Shown here one piece after another: positions 1-8,032 of a DNA stretch of 51,705 nt (positions are counted from its first letter, which is position 1; the number at the start of each line of letters is the position of its first letter). The notes beneath the pieces are model-generated. The model was not told where the DNA came from and searched no databases. It saw nothing but the letters and a program-made list of their open reading frames with translations. A program made the translations under genes and the position numbers. This stretch comes from an uncultured Clostridia bacterium. Its GTDB lineage: Bacteria; Bacillota; Clostridia; Christensenellales; UBA1242. The stretch spans positions 1 to 51,705 of the forward strand of contig CAMLYK010000003.1 in the NCBI GenBank assembly GCA_946491735.1, given 5' to 3'.

Positions 1-169
1 ATAGAGGTAGATTACTCACGCGTTACTCACCCGTCCGCCACTAAGGGTAAGTATTCCACTAAACACCTCATATAGAAATGCTTAGTGGAACACTTAACCT
101 CCGTTCGACTTGCATGTTTAAAGCACGCCGCCAGCGTTTGTCCTGAGCCAGGATCAAACTCTACAAAAA
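1..169 (-). rRNA. rrs: 16S ribosomal RNA, 5' end (partial)
   Basis: The minus strand reads AGAGTTTGATCCTGGCTCAG at 143-162, the universal sequence at E. coli 16S positions 8-27. This puts nucleotide 1 near 169. Further in are the conserved GGCGGCGTGC, CATGCAAGTCGAACG and GTGGCGGACGGGTGAGTAACGCGTGAG blocks. The gene runs off the left edge after about 169 nt, so only the first hypervariable loops are present. It is transcribed from the promoter at 520-548. The fragment is too short to place the organism; the GCTTTAAACATGC variant of the usual GCTTAACACATGC would help an rRNA database search. Confidence 0.97.
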
Positions 170-513
170 AATATTCGCTTTATTTCATTTAAAAACAAGT
201 TTTTAAATTTCAACCGATGCTCTATTTTTTTGTCACCCCACTACGTATCTTGCGACACTTGCGGGGACCCCGATTGAATTTACTCGGAGAATAAAGCATC
301 AACGAATTGCTACTAAGTAGCTTTTTTATAAAATAACCTTTGCTCATTCGCTTGGCTAATTTCGTTGTCTAAAAAACTTGGAATTGATAAGAACTTTGTT
401 CATTGAACATTGCCTATAAGTAATTGCTTACTTACTGTCTTACCATTGTACCTATTAAGATATAAATTGTCCTAACGAACCATTCGGTTCGGCACCCTGC
501 TTATGCTGAATGC
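170..513 (-). promoter_or_regulatory. 16S rRNA leader, structured
   Basis: This is the transcribed spacer between the rRNA promoter and mature 16S, about 345 nt. It contains several hairpins: CGAACC-ATTC-GGTTCG at 476-491, GCTAC-TAA-GTAGC at 309-321, and a CCCCGC...GTGGGG pairing near 230-270. These probably belong to pre-rRNA folding and processing. I did not find a convincing boxA antitermination motif. The partner strand of an RNase III stem would lie beyond the window. Confidence 0.7.
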
Positions 514-519
514 AATATA

Positions 520-548
520 AAGATAACACATATAAAAAACTTTGTCAA
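520..548 (-). promoter_or_regulatory. rRNA operon promoter
   Basis: On the minus strand, TTGACA (543-548), a 17-nt spacer and TATCTT (520-525) form a sigma-A-type promoter with a perfect -35. The predicted start is near 513. The A/T tracts just upstream (549-600) look like an UP-element-rich region, as expected for rRNA. Confidence 0.8.
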
Positions 549-832
549 CAGTTTTTCAAAAAATTTTTTAACTTTTTTCAAACTTTTTTTAATTTTTTTC
601 TATAATATATGAAATTCCTTATTTTTAAGTGCAAAATGACTAGAAAATAGCCATTTTCTACACAAAATTTATGAAATAAGTACCCAATAATCACAAAAAA
701 TTGATATTACAACTTCGACTAGACCAATTTTAAATCAAACTAGGATCATATCTTTTAACAAATTATGCCTAATCACCTATGACTTTTTCATTTTGAAAAT
801 CAATAATAACTCAAATTTTTAAACACAATAAC
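549..832. other. AT-rich intergenic region, no gene seen
   Basis: This region lies between the rRNA promoter and the lipoprotein terminator. It is made of A/T tracts with no ORF of note and no recognisable RNA gene. The part nearest the promoter may act as an UP element. Confidence 0.6.
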
Positions 833-867
833 AAAAAAAGGATTACATCTTAGCAATCCCTTTTTGT
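833..867 (-). terminator. Terminator of the lipoprotein gene
   Basis: On the minus strand, AAAAAGGGATT pairs with AATCCTTTTTTT around a short loop, giving a stem followed by a U-run immediately after the stop codon at 872. Confidence 0.75.
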
Positions 868-871
868 TTTA

Positions 872-1639
872 TTAGTCAATTACTTGAACTGTCAATTCTG
901 AACATTCAATTGAATCAACTGTCATCCAACTGAACCAACCATATCTAAGTCCGGACACATCACTTTCATTGACATCTGAATCATCAGGTTTATTTAATTT
1001 AGCATCAACCACTTCAAACACAGTTTGATTGTTGCTATCGATAACACTGATTGTAACTTTCATAATATTTTCACTATTTTTGTGGAAATCAAATTTGAAA
1101 GTATACCAACCATCAGCTAATACCTTAGCGTCTTCGCTACTAGTAGCCCATTGATTAATTTCATCACTAGAGCCATTATAAATATAACCAACTTTCACGC
1201 CTTCAGCATATTTTCTAACATAAATGAATCTTTCTGAAACGTATTCACCATCATTACCATTGACTGCAACGGTATAGTTGAATCCTTCACCAATTTCATA
1301 ATCATTTGCTACTATGTTCAATCTAATACTAGCAATCATGCCGTCAGTATCCCAATCTAGATTTCTATCCGTTTCTCCGAAGTAAGTATTAGGACCTGTA
1401 GCGTATACATCATCTTTATTCAATGTGATTGTATCAGATTCTTCATTATATTGTACACTACCGTACAAATCTGAGAACACTGATAATGCAGATTCTTGTG
1501 TGCTGAAATTAGCATCGTAAACAGTTTTTAATTCTTTTTGATCATTATTGTCGTCGCCACACGCACTAAGCAAAAGCATGCATGGAATCATCACCAAAGT
1601 AACGAGAATATACTTTAATGATTTTTTCATTGTTTTCAT
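872..1639 (-). CDS. Secreted lipoprotein, beta-sandwich-like
   Basis: Predicted surface lipoprotein of 255 aa. The ORF track starts at 1678, but ATG 1639 is preferred: it has a strong AAAGGGGG site upstream and begins directly with a signal peptide (MKTMKKS, hydrophobic core, lipobox LLSAC). The Cys at about residue 27 would be lipidated and the protein held on the outer face of the membrane. The mature part is rich in Asp, Asn, Ser and aromatic residues with alternating beta-strand pattern. It resembles laminin-G/concanavalin-like or carbohydrate-binding sandwiches (for example YTFKFDFHKNSEN followed by KVTISVIDSN), but no family is certain. It stands alone, with its own terminator at 833-867. 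Substrate unknown. Confidence 0.85.
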   Translation of the reverse strand: MKTMKKSLKYILVTLVMIPCMLLLSACGDDNNDQKELKTVYDANFSTQESALSVFSDLYGSVQYNEESDTITLNKDDVYATGPNTYFGETDRNLDWDTDGMIASIRLNIVANDYEIGEGFNYTVAVNGNDGEYVSERFIYVRKYAEGVKVGYIYNGSSDEINQWATSSEDAKVLADGWYTFKFDFHKNSENIMKVTISVIDSNNQTVFEVVDAKLNKPDDSDVNESDVSGLRYGWFSWMTVDSIECSELTVQVID

Positions 1640-1873
1640 ATTATTTCCCCCTTTAACTATAAAGAAACAAATTGCCAATTTTTAGTCAAATGTTATTTAA
1701 TTGTTTCATAAAGATTTTTTCTTTTACTCTATTTCATCATAATTATTATATTTCAAGTTATAAAAAATATTACATATACTGATTAAAAGTAAAATATTTA
1801 TAATAATATTTCATTAATGTATTTTAATGTATTTAATTTAACAATTAATTTCTAACTAGTTGAATAATTATCA

Positions 1874-1908
1874 TAAAAAAAAAGAATGCTTGACTGCATC
1901 CTTTTTTT
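1874..1908 (-). terminator. Terminator of the repeat-protein gene
   Basis: The minus strand reads AAAAAAAGGATGC, a 6-nt loop, then GCATTCTTTTTTTTT, starting right after the stop codon at 1910. One G-U pair is needed. Confidence 0.85.
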
Positions 1909-1909
1909 G

Positions 1910-3334
1910 CTAAGCAGTAGGTATTTGATCTAATAGACCACCGCTGTTTTCAATCAAATCGAAGAATATGTTCATAATATCTTCTAAAAGCAAATTCTTC
2001 ACTTGTTTATAATTAGGAGTTTCTTCTGTGCCAACATTTATATATTTGTTGTTAATGCCTGTTCCGTCATCCGTTGTCCCACCAGAAGATGAGTAATAAT
2101 TGGTTGGAGCGTCAATCACTCCTGCTGAAATAAGCTCGTCAATTGTGCTCTCCTCTAATGCTGTGGATAATGCTGATGAAATATTACTTATAGTTGTATT
2201 TGGATCAATCAATGACAAGGCACCTGAACTTAGGTCTTCACTAGTGAATAGATCTGCCACAGTCAGACTATCAATTCCATCCCCCAATCCTGAAACAGTA
2301 AATCCAGCAATAGCATTCATCACTCCATCAATTTTTGTACCATCTTCATCATAATACGCGTCTTCCAAATCATTGTAAGTATAACCCAACACTTCAGCAA
2401 TTGTCATGCTGTTGATTGTGTTTTCAAGATTTTCCAATTCCCCAATAGTTGTTTTTGCAACCGTAGCCATAATTCCGGTCACTTCCTGACTAGAACTGTC
2501 ATAAACAGTATCTCCCTGAATGGTGTAATCTAGAAAATCTGCTATATACATGTTGTTAATTTCTTGTTCTAATTCTCCAATCGGAGTATTGTCATCAATG
2601 TTGTCAAAGAAGGATGGCAAAGTTATATTATAATCATCTCTCAGTTCTCCAATGGTGATGTTTGAATCGAGATCAGAGGTAAACGACGCCACTGCTTTAG
2701 TAAGTGGTATATATCTTAGAGCCACTTCTGTTTGATTGTCTGAAAGGACGAATTCATTATCTTTTATCAAAACTCGTGAATTCGCAATATCTACTGTATA
2801 ATCAAAATCTACCGCGTTTACATACTCAACTTCTTCATACAATAATCCATCTGATAAATTGTAATAATAGGTATTAGTTTTATTTAAAATGTCATCCATA
2901 TCAGACAAATCAATAACATTTTTCAATTCTTCCGCACTGATATTTGATAGTTTATTCTTCACTGCATCCATCATTTCTGGCAATGGGACATCTTTCAAAT
3001 CAACTATGTTTATACCTGCGATTTCATTACTAATACTAATACCAAAATCTGCTTCCAAATCATTAAGAGTGTAAGTATCAATATTTCTACTCAAATCTAT
3101 AGCATGAGTGACCAACGAATTCAATGTCAAATTATTAATATCTTCATATCCAGTATCAATTTCTGTATTGAATTTGTCATTGATCCAATTGACTGACACT
3201 CTAAAATACACGAAAGCCACAATTCCAACAATCGCACCTATACCTAAAAGCAAACCAATGAATGTACCAAAGAAAAACGAACCTATGCTTCCACTCTTTG
3301 TCTTGCGTGTAATTTCTCCCGCTTGCTTCGTCAT
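1910..3334 (-). CDS. Membrane-anchored protein with IGEL repeats
   Basis: Unrecognised 474-aa protein. Basic residues followed by one hydrophobic segment at about 19-43 form an N-terminal signal anchor; the remainder should lie outside the membrane. There is no Cys lipobox and no LPXTG. The ectodomain contains a repeat of roughly 46 residues, clearest at about 251, 297 and 346: TIGELEnxINsMTIAevLgYT, then a turn with Tyr-Asp, then VxGIMAxxA. A shorter related unit begins near 227. The C-terminal third has a Gly/Ser-rich linker (SSSGGTTDDGTG) and an amphipathic tail. ATG 3334 has a TTGGAGGG site. The gene is monocistronic, with a terminator at 1874-1908 and a long inverted repeat upstream at 3359-3400. 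A structural envelope role is a guess. Confidence 0.85.
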   Translation of the reverse strand: MTKQAGEITRKTKSGSIGSFFFGTFIGLLLGIGAIVGIVAFVYFRVSVNWINDKFNTEIDTGYEDINNLTLNSLVTHAIDLSRNIDTYTLNDLEADFGISISNEIAGINIVDLKDVPLPEMMDAVKNKLSNISAEELKNVIDLSDMDDILNKTNTYYYNLSDGLLYEEVEYVNAVDFDYTVDIANSRVLIKDNEFVLSDNQTEVALRYIPLTKAVASFTSDLDSNITIGELRDDYNITLPSFFDNIDDNTPIGELEQEINNMYIADFLDYTIQGDTVYDSSSQEVTGIMATVAKTTIGELENLENTINSMTIAEVLGYTYNDLEDAYYDEDGTKIDGVMNAIAGFTVSGLGDGIDSLTVADLFTSEDLSSGALSLIDPNTTISNISSALSTALEESTIDELISAGVIDAPTNYYSSSGGTTDDGTGINNKYINVGTEETPNYKQVKNLLLEDIMNIFFDLIENSGGLLDQIPTA

Positions 3335-3358
3335 ATACCCTCCAATATTTATAATTAT

Positions 3359-3400
3359 TATGACACAAATTTAATTAAAAATAAAATAATTTATGTCATA
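3359..3400. repeat. Inverted repeat upstream of the repeat-protein gene
   Basis: TATGACACAAATT (3359-3371) and AATTTATGTCATA (3388-3400) are 13-nt inverted arms with one mismatch, separated by 16 A/T bases. The element lies 25 nt upstream of the ATG of the 1910-3334 gene. No U-run follows, so an operator or 5' UTR hairpin is likelier than a terminator. Confidence 0.6.
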
Positions 3401-3497
3401 TTTATAAAATTTTATGAGGAAATTTGTAATTTAAAAAAATTATATCTTAAAATTAGTGATATTTTTGTTCATCATTTTTTTATTAAAATATAGATAA

Positions 3498-3839
3498 TTA
3501 TAAAATTACAATTGTGCAACCTGAATTTAATAAATACAAATCTCTGTCTGCGAGTAAATCTGGACAATAATTTATAGCGATTTTTCTAACCACATTGTTT
3601 GGTGTCCACCTGTCACAACAAGTGTAGTCTTCAATTTTCCCTCTTCGTTTCAACTCCTCACATTTTTTCAAAAATTGTACTTTTATTGCTCCACCTACTC
3701 CGTGGCTACCATATCCGTGGATAACTTTCATTACCTTATATCCGCCTTTTTTATAACTCTCTAATTCCACCAAAAATTGAGCGATTGCTTCACTCACAGT
3801 TTGTCTATCAGATTTGATGTCAATTGTAATAAGTTCCAT
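3498..3839 (-). CDS. Smr-domain protein
   Basis: 113-aa small MutS-related (Smr) domain protein. This domain binds or nicks nucleic acid and in other proteins rescues collided ribosomes or acts in recombination. The core motif is VMKVIHGYGSHGVGGAIKV, with the C-terminal half ending NSGCTIVIL as in stand-alone Smr proteins. The ORF track begins at GTG 3923, which has no ribosome-binding site and sits right after the clpX terminator. ATG 3839 gives the normal family length, and a TTGATT-N17-TATAAT promoter ends exactly six bases before it. The gene is therefore separate from clpX and probably makes a leaderless mRNA. Exact substrate unknown. Confidence 0.85.
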   Translation of the reverse strand: MELITIDIKSDRQTVSEAIAQFLVELESYKKGGYKVMKVIHGYGSHGVGGAIKVQFLKKCEELKRRGKIEDYTCCDRWTPNNVVRKIAINYCPDLLADRDLYLLNSGCTIVIL

Positions 3840-3845
3840 AGAATG

Positions 3846-3874
3846 ATTATATACAAAATTTACCAATAAATCAA
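3846..3874 (-). promoter_or_regulatory. Promoter of the Smr gene (leaderless)
   Basis: On the minus strand, TTGATT (3869-3874), 17 nt and TATAAT (3846-3851) are followed by CATTCT and then ATG. A start 7 nt after the -10 is the A of the start codon. Confidence 0.75.
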
Positions 3875-3930
3875 TTGATGCAAAATATTTTTTATTAGCA
3901 ATATCACTCGATAAATATTTCACATTTTAT

Positions 3931-3958
3931 AAAAAAACAAACAGTGTTAGGCTGTTTG
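3931..3958 (-). terminator. clpX terminator containing the stop codon
   Basis: The minus strand reads CAAACAG-CCTAACA-CTGTTTG followed by TTTTTTT. The 5' arm encodes the last clpX codons and the UAA stop (3947-3949) is in the loop. It separates clpX from the Smr gene. Confidence 0.9.
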
Positions 3959-5221
3959 CTTTTTCTCTTTAAGTTTTGGTTTTGATTTTATAATTTTAGG
4001 TTTTGATTTTTTATTTATAAAATCTGCAGTGATAACAATTTTTTCAATATCTTCTTCGAAATGATAACTATACATCACATCAAGCATTCGCTCTTCTAAA
4101 ATTGTCCTCAGCCCTCTTGCTCCAGTCTTAAGTTCAATAGCTTTTTTAGCTACAGCTGTGATCGCTTCTTTTTCAAAGGTCAAATCAATTCCATCCATTT
4201 TGAACATTTGAATGTATTGTTTTGTGATTGCATTCTTTGGTTCCACCAAAATTCTCTCCAAAGCTTTCTCATCTAGACTGTCAAGAGTGGCTACAATTGG
4301 AAGTCTACCCACAAATTCTGGTATCATACCGTATTTTATCAAATCTTGTGGTTGAATATTTTCAAACTTATTGATAGATTCTTCCATCTCTTTTTTCTTC
4401 ACACTGGCGCCAAACCCCAATGATGACGCGCCATTGCGTTCGCTGATGATTTTATCAAGACCAACGAATGCTCCTCCGCATATGAATAAAATATTCGTTG
4501 TATCAATCTTGATATTTTCTTGTTGCGGATGTTTTCTGCCCCCCTGAGGTGGAACGGAAGCAATTGTGCCCTCCAGGATTTTCAATAATGCCTGTTGCAC
4601 TCCTTCCCCGCTCACATCACGTGTGATTGATACATTTTGAGTTTTCCTAGCAATTTTGTCTATCTCATCAATATATATGATTCCACGTTGTGCTTTTTCA
4701 ATATCATAATCTGCGTTTTGAATGAGTTTCAATAAAATATTTTCAACGTCATCCCCCACATATCCTGCTTCAGTAAGTGCAGTCGCATCACTAGATGCAA
4801 ATGGCACTTTGAGCGTTTTAGCCAAAGTTTTAGCGAGCAATGTTTTCCCGCTGCCAGTAGGACCAATTAAAAGCACATTTGACTTTTCAAGCTCTACCTC
4901 ATCCTGCGAATTATCATGTTTGACCATATTGTAATTGATACGTTTGTAATGATTGTATACAGACACTGCCAAAATCTTTTTTACTTCATCTTGACCAATT
5001 ATAAATTCATCTAATTTTTGCTTAATTTCTTGTGGTTTAATTAAATCAATAAAATCATTTTTTTCACTTTCACGAGTGCGATTATTAAAATCCATAAGAT
5101 CTTTGCAAATATTTAAACAATCTTTGCAAATGAAACAATCACCTTCAGGATTGCTGATTATGTCAGTCAATTCTCGTGCTGGACGACCACAAAATGAACA
5201 AATAGTTTCTATCTCTTTCAT
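3947..5221 (-). CDS. clpX: ATP-dependent Clp protease unfoldase ClpX
   Basis: AAA+ unfoldase that feeds substrates into ClpP. ATG 5221 (424 aa) is chosen over the track's TTG at 5239 because AAAGGAG lies just before it and the product then begins like other ClpX proteins. Visible parts: the N-terminal zinc domain (C8-X2-C11, C29-X2-C32), Walker A GPTGSGKT at 120-127, pore loop GYVG at 153-156, Walker B YIDEID with DE at 185-186, the RKH loop near 229-231, and LGF at about 268-270 in the position of the IGF loop that docks ClpP. The C-terminal tail is lysine-rich. It is the last gene of tig-clpP-clpX, 57 nt after clpP, with a palindrome in the gap. Confidence 0.98.
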   Translation of the reverse strand: MKEIETICSFCGRPARELTDIISNPEGDCFICKDCLNICKDLMDFNNRTRESEKNDFIDLIKPQEIKQKLDEFIIGQDEVKKILAVSVYNHYKRINYNMVKHDNSQDEVELEKSNVLLIGPTGSGKTLLAKTLAKTLKVPFASSDATALTEAGYVGDDVENILLKLIQNADYDIEKAQRGIIYIDEIDKIARKTQNVSITRDVSGEGVQQALLKILEGTIASVPPQGGRKHPQQENIKIDTTNILFICGGAFVGLDKIISERNGASSLGFGASVKKKEMEESINKFENIQPQDLIKYGMIPEFVGRLPIVATLDSLDEKALERILVEPKNAITKQYIQMFKMDGIDLTFEKEAITAVAKKAIELKTGARGLRTILEERMLDVMYSYHFEEDIEKIVITADFINKKSKPKIIKSKPKLKEKKQTA

Positions 5222-5240
5222 ACTCTCCTTTACCCGCAAA

Positions 5241-5265
5241 ATACAGACGCAAAAATTGTCTGTAT
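5241..5265. repeat. Perfect palindrome in the clpP-clpX gap
   Basis: ATACAGAC-N9-GTCTGTAT, 8-bp perfect arms with a 9-base spacer. It starts 19 nt upstream of the clpX ATG and lies just before its ribosome-binding site. The geometry recalls CIRCE (9-N9-9) but the sequence does not match. It could be a repressor operator or an mRNA hairpin tuning clpX expression. Confidence 0.65.
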
Positions 5266-5278
5266 CTATGCTAAAATA

Positions 5279-5860
5279 TTAATTTTTTCGTTTATCATAT
5301 ATTTTGTCGACTAAACCGTACTTTAATGCCTGTTTAGCGTCCAAGAAATTATCTCTATCTGTATCTTTTGTAATAGTGTCAATATCTTTTCCAGTATTAT
5401 CAGCTAAAATTTTATTCAAGCTCTCTCTTGTCTTTTGAATGTGACGCGCATGAATTTCAATATCGCTTGCTTGCCCTTGCGCTCCACCAAGCGGTTGATG
5501 TATCATCACTTCGCTATGTGGAAGACAAATACGTTTGCCTTTTGTGCCACTAGATAATATGACCGCTGCCATGCTAGCCGCCATGCCAATACAAATTGTA
5601 GATATATCACATTTGACATATTGCATAGTATCATAGATGGCAAGTCCCGCGGTTACACTCCCACCAGGACTGTTGATATACATAAAAATGTCTTTATCTG
5701 GATTCTTGCCTTCTAGATATAACAATTGTGCCACTACTGTATTGGCAGTCTGATCATCAATCTCTCCAGATAAGAACACTATTCTATCTTCTAAAAGACG
5801 AGAATAAATATCATAACTGCGTTCAACATTACCTACTTGATCAATAACCATTGGTATCAT
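5279..5860 (-). CDS. clpP: ATP-dependent Clp protease proteolytic subunit ClpP
   Basis: 193-aa serine peptidase that forms the tetradecameric chamber of the Clp protease. The catalytic triad is complete: S96 in GMAASMA, H121 in MIHQPLGG and D170 in DTDRDNF. The [10 protein letters not shown] oxyanion segment is at about 63-72. Length is normal. ATG 5860 has AAGGAGAG 4 nt upstream. It lies 77 nt downstream of tig and 57 nt upstream of clpX, the common bacterial order, so the three are probably co-transcribed. I see no maturation propeptide beyond the usual short N-terminus. Confidence 0.98.
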   Translation of the reverse strand: MIPMVIDQVGNVERSYDIYSRLLEDRIVFLSGEIDDQTANTVVAQLLYLEGKNPDKDIFMYINSPGGSVTAGLAIYDTMQYVKCDISTICIGMAASMAAVILSSGTKGKRICLPHSEVMIHQPLGGAQGQASDIEIHARHIQKTRESLNKILADNTGKDIDTITKDTDRDNFLDAKQALKYGLVDKIYDKRKN

Positions 5861-5937
5861 ATTTCTCTCCTTATATTTATTTGAATTATTAATAAAATTA
5901 TTACAACAAAATCAAAATTCATCAAATAAAGTTAATA

Positions 5938-7221
5938 TTATTTAATTTCATTGTTATTTCTCAAAAACTCTACTAATTTTTTCATTAGAATATCATTTGC
6001 AATGTGATTTATCATATCATTATTGACTTGTTTTTTGAATTCTTCCAGTGTTTTACCTGTATTTTTTGCCATTTCTTCAAGTTTTTGGTCGATATCTTTT
6101 TCAATCACATCCAAATGTTCATCTCTGATCAATTTTTCTAAAACAAGTCTACCTTTTACATTACGTCTAGAATTATTCTTGACTTCTTCTTTGAACTGAT
6201 CCATTGTCTTGCCAATATAATTGACATAATCTTCAAGTTTGATGCCTTGATACTGCATTTGAGTATTAAGCCCATTCATCTGACGATTGAATTCTTCTTC
6301 AACCATCACTTCAGGAACAGTGAGTTCGGTATCATCAATAACTTTATCTAATATGTCATTATCCAATTCCAATTCATTACGTTCATCGGCATCTTTGATG
6401 AGTCTTGAACGAATGTTCTCTTTGTATTTGTCAACACTTTCAAATTCTGTAGAATTAGATACAAACTCTTCATCAAGTATTGGCATAACACGTTCACGAA
6501 TGTTCTTTATCTCCACTTTGAAAGTCGCCTTCTTGCCTGATAAATCCTTTTGATGATAATCAGATGGGAATGTCACCACCACATCTTTTTTGTCACCAAT
6601 GTTCAGCCCTATCAACTGATCTTCGAAATTGTCAATAAATGATTTGCTGCCAACTTTTAATTGATAATTCTCTGCTTTGCCGCCATCAAATTGTTTTCCA
6701 TCAATATATCCATCAAAATCCAATGTGACAAAATCATCGTTTTTGACAGGTTTGTTAGTTTCAACCAAGCGAGAAGCACGCAATAATTCTTTGTTTATTT
6801 CCTCTTCTACATCTTTGTCAGTGATTTCAGTCTTTTTCTTTTCAAAAGTAAGACCTTTGTACTTAGCAAGTGTAAACTCAGGCACACACGGAATTGTAAG
6901 TGTAATATCAAGACCAGAATTGTCTAACTTCTTTATTTCGAGTTTTGGTGCATCAATTGGTCTGATTTCTTCATGTTCGCGTAAAATCTGAGTATATGCT
7001 TTGTAATAGACTTCATCTAAAGCCTCGTTGACAAAAGCACCTTCTCCGTAATTTTTCTCAATAATATTACGTGGAGCATGCCCTTTTCTAAAGCCTGGAA
7101 TATTAAATTTACTTTTGTTTTTTTCGTATGCTGAATTGAGGCTTTCTTGCCATTCTTTACTATCAAGACTAATATTTGCCTCAAAAATTCCATTATCTTT
7201 CTTTTCTACATTTAGTACCAT
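5938..7221 (-). CDS. tig: Trigger factor
   Basis: Ribosome-associated chaperone and peptidyl-prolyl isomerase that receives nascent chains. ATG 7221 (427 aa) is chosen because AAGGAG lies 6 nt upstream and the 15 extra residues of the track (MCARIHK...) contain the promoter. The N-terminal domain has the ribosome-docking motif GFRKGHAP. A FKBP-type domain follows, with DFVTLDFDGYIDG and VGSKSFIDNFEDQL. The long helical C-terminal domain forms the chaperone cradle. First gene of tig-clpP-clpX, driven by the promoter at 7253-7281. Confidence 0.97.
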   Translation of the reverse strand: MVLNVEKKDNGIFEANISLDSKEWQESLNSAYEKNKSKFNIPGFRKGHAPRNIIEKNYGEGAFVNEALDEVYYKAYTQILREHEEIRPIDAPKLEIKKLDNSGLDITLTIPCVPEFTLAKYKGLTFEKKKTEITDKDVEEEINKELLRASRLVETNKPVKNDDFVTLDFDGYIDGKQFDGGKAENYQLKVGSKSFIDNFEDQLIGLNIGDKKDVVVTFPSDYHQKDLSGKKATFKVEIKNIRERVMPILDEEFVSNSTEFESVDKYKENIRSRLIKDADERNELELDNDILDKVIDDTELTVPEVMVEEEFNRQMNGLNTQMQYQGIKLEDYVNYIGKTMDQFKEEVKNNSRRNVKGRLVLEKLIRDEHLDVIEKDIDQKLEEMAKNTGKTLEEFKKQVNNDMINHIANDILMKKLVEFLRNNNEIK

Positions 7222-7252
7222 AGTAATCTCCTTAATATTATAGACTTTGTGT

Positions 7253-7281
7253 ATTCTAGCACACAATTTAAATTAAATCAA
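7253..7281 (-). promoter_or_regulatory. Promoter of tig-clpP-clpX
   Basis: On the minus strand, TTGATT (7276-7281), 17 nt ending in TGC and TAGAAT (7253-7258) form an extended -10 promoter. The -35 abuts the stop codon of the upstream gene. Predicted start is near 7246. A second TATAAT lies at about 7238-7243. Confidence 0.65.
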
Positions 7282-7635
7282 TCAAATTAATATAAAAATT
7301 CCAACTAGAATAAAAAGAATTCCACATATGTAAAATGAAATATTGATTTTCCTCCTTTGTCTTAGTAGTCTAGCACTTTCGTCCTGTAATTCAATCATTT
7401 CTACGTCATCAAAATCGTCATTTTCCATATTTTCTTCTAATATTTTGTCGATTTCTATACGTCTTTTGTCGATTTTGTTCGTTCTTTCGACAGCCATAAA
7501 AATTATTCCAACTGCAAAGAATATGAAACCAAAAGACTGGCAATATTTATTTTGATTGCCAACTATCAATAATATCAATCCTATAAACAAACTCACCAAA
7601 GCGATGGTGAGTTTTAAATTAAACTTGATTTTCAT
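7282..7635 (-). CDS. Small membrane protein, unknown
   Basis: 117 aa from ATG 7635; the track's TTG 7641 is immediately next to the upstream stop and is less likely. Two hydrophobic helices come first (about 9-27 and 34-50). A charged, helix-prone cytoplasmic stretch (NKIDKRRIEIDKILEEN...) follows, with a C-terminal membrane helix (about 97-116). No clear Shine-Dalgarno is seen; translation is probably coupled to the 88-aa gene whose stop lies 6 nt upstream. I do not recognise the family. Confidence 0.7.
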   Translation of the reverse strand: MKIKFNLKLTIALVSLFIGLILLIVGNQNKYCQSFGFIFFAVGIIFMAVERTNKIDKRRIEIDKILEENMENDDFDDVEMIELQDESARLLRQRRKINISFYICGILFILVGIFILI

Positions 7636-7641
7636 AATCAA

Positions 7642-7908
7642 TTAAAATGTCAAGAACAAGAAAACTACGATCAAAATAACTGCTATAACATAAGCAATCA
7701 TATAGCCAATGCTTCTTCTAGACTTGGCAAAATAAAATGCAAATACAGCAGTAATAGCATATGCAATAAATTGAGCTATAGTGTTCATTGCTGACACAAC
7801 TGTAGAGCTTACTTCAAGAGCATTTAAAATATATTGCACAATCAAAGCAACCGCCACAAGCATAATCGCAAGATATGCCAAGAAGTTCACAAAACCCTTA
7901 CCTTTCAT
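7642..7908 (-). CDS. Small three-helix membrane protein, unknown
   Basis: 88 aa with three predicted membrane helices and a short basic loop (KSRRSIG) between the second and third. ATG 7908 is chosen over 7947 because it has a strong GGAGG site and because 7947 falls inside the promoter at 7928-7956. It is the first of two small membrane-protein genes 6 nt apart. They may work together; no function can be assigned. Confidence 0.75.
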   Translation of the reverse strand: MKGKGFVNFLAYLAIMLVAVALIVQYILNALEVSSTVVSAMNTIAQFIAYAITAVFAFYFAKSRRSIGYMIAYVIAVILIVVFLFLTF

Positions 7909-7927
7909 ACTATCCTCCAATGATCTT

Positions 7928-7956
7928 ATTATATCATAAGTATTCAATTTTTACAA
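7928..7956 (-). promoter_or_regulatory. Promoter of the small membrane-protein pair
   Basis: On the minus strand, TTGTAA (7951-7956), 17 nt ending TGA and TATAAT (7928-7933). The extended -10 is perfect. Predicted start is near 7921, 13 nt before the ATG. Confidence 0.7.
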
Positions 7957-8032
7957 ATAAATTACAAAATTTGTCAAAATATGCCATTTTTATTAATTTT
8001 GTTGATTTATCCGACCTTTAATAAGATTATCT

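Noticed and set aside
3840-3923. N-terminal extension of the Smr protein from GTG 3923
   Set aside because: It contains the promoter, lacks a ribosome-binding site and is longer than stand-alone Smr proteins.
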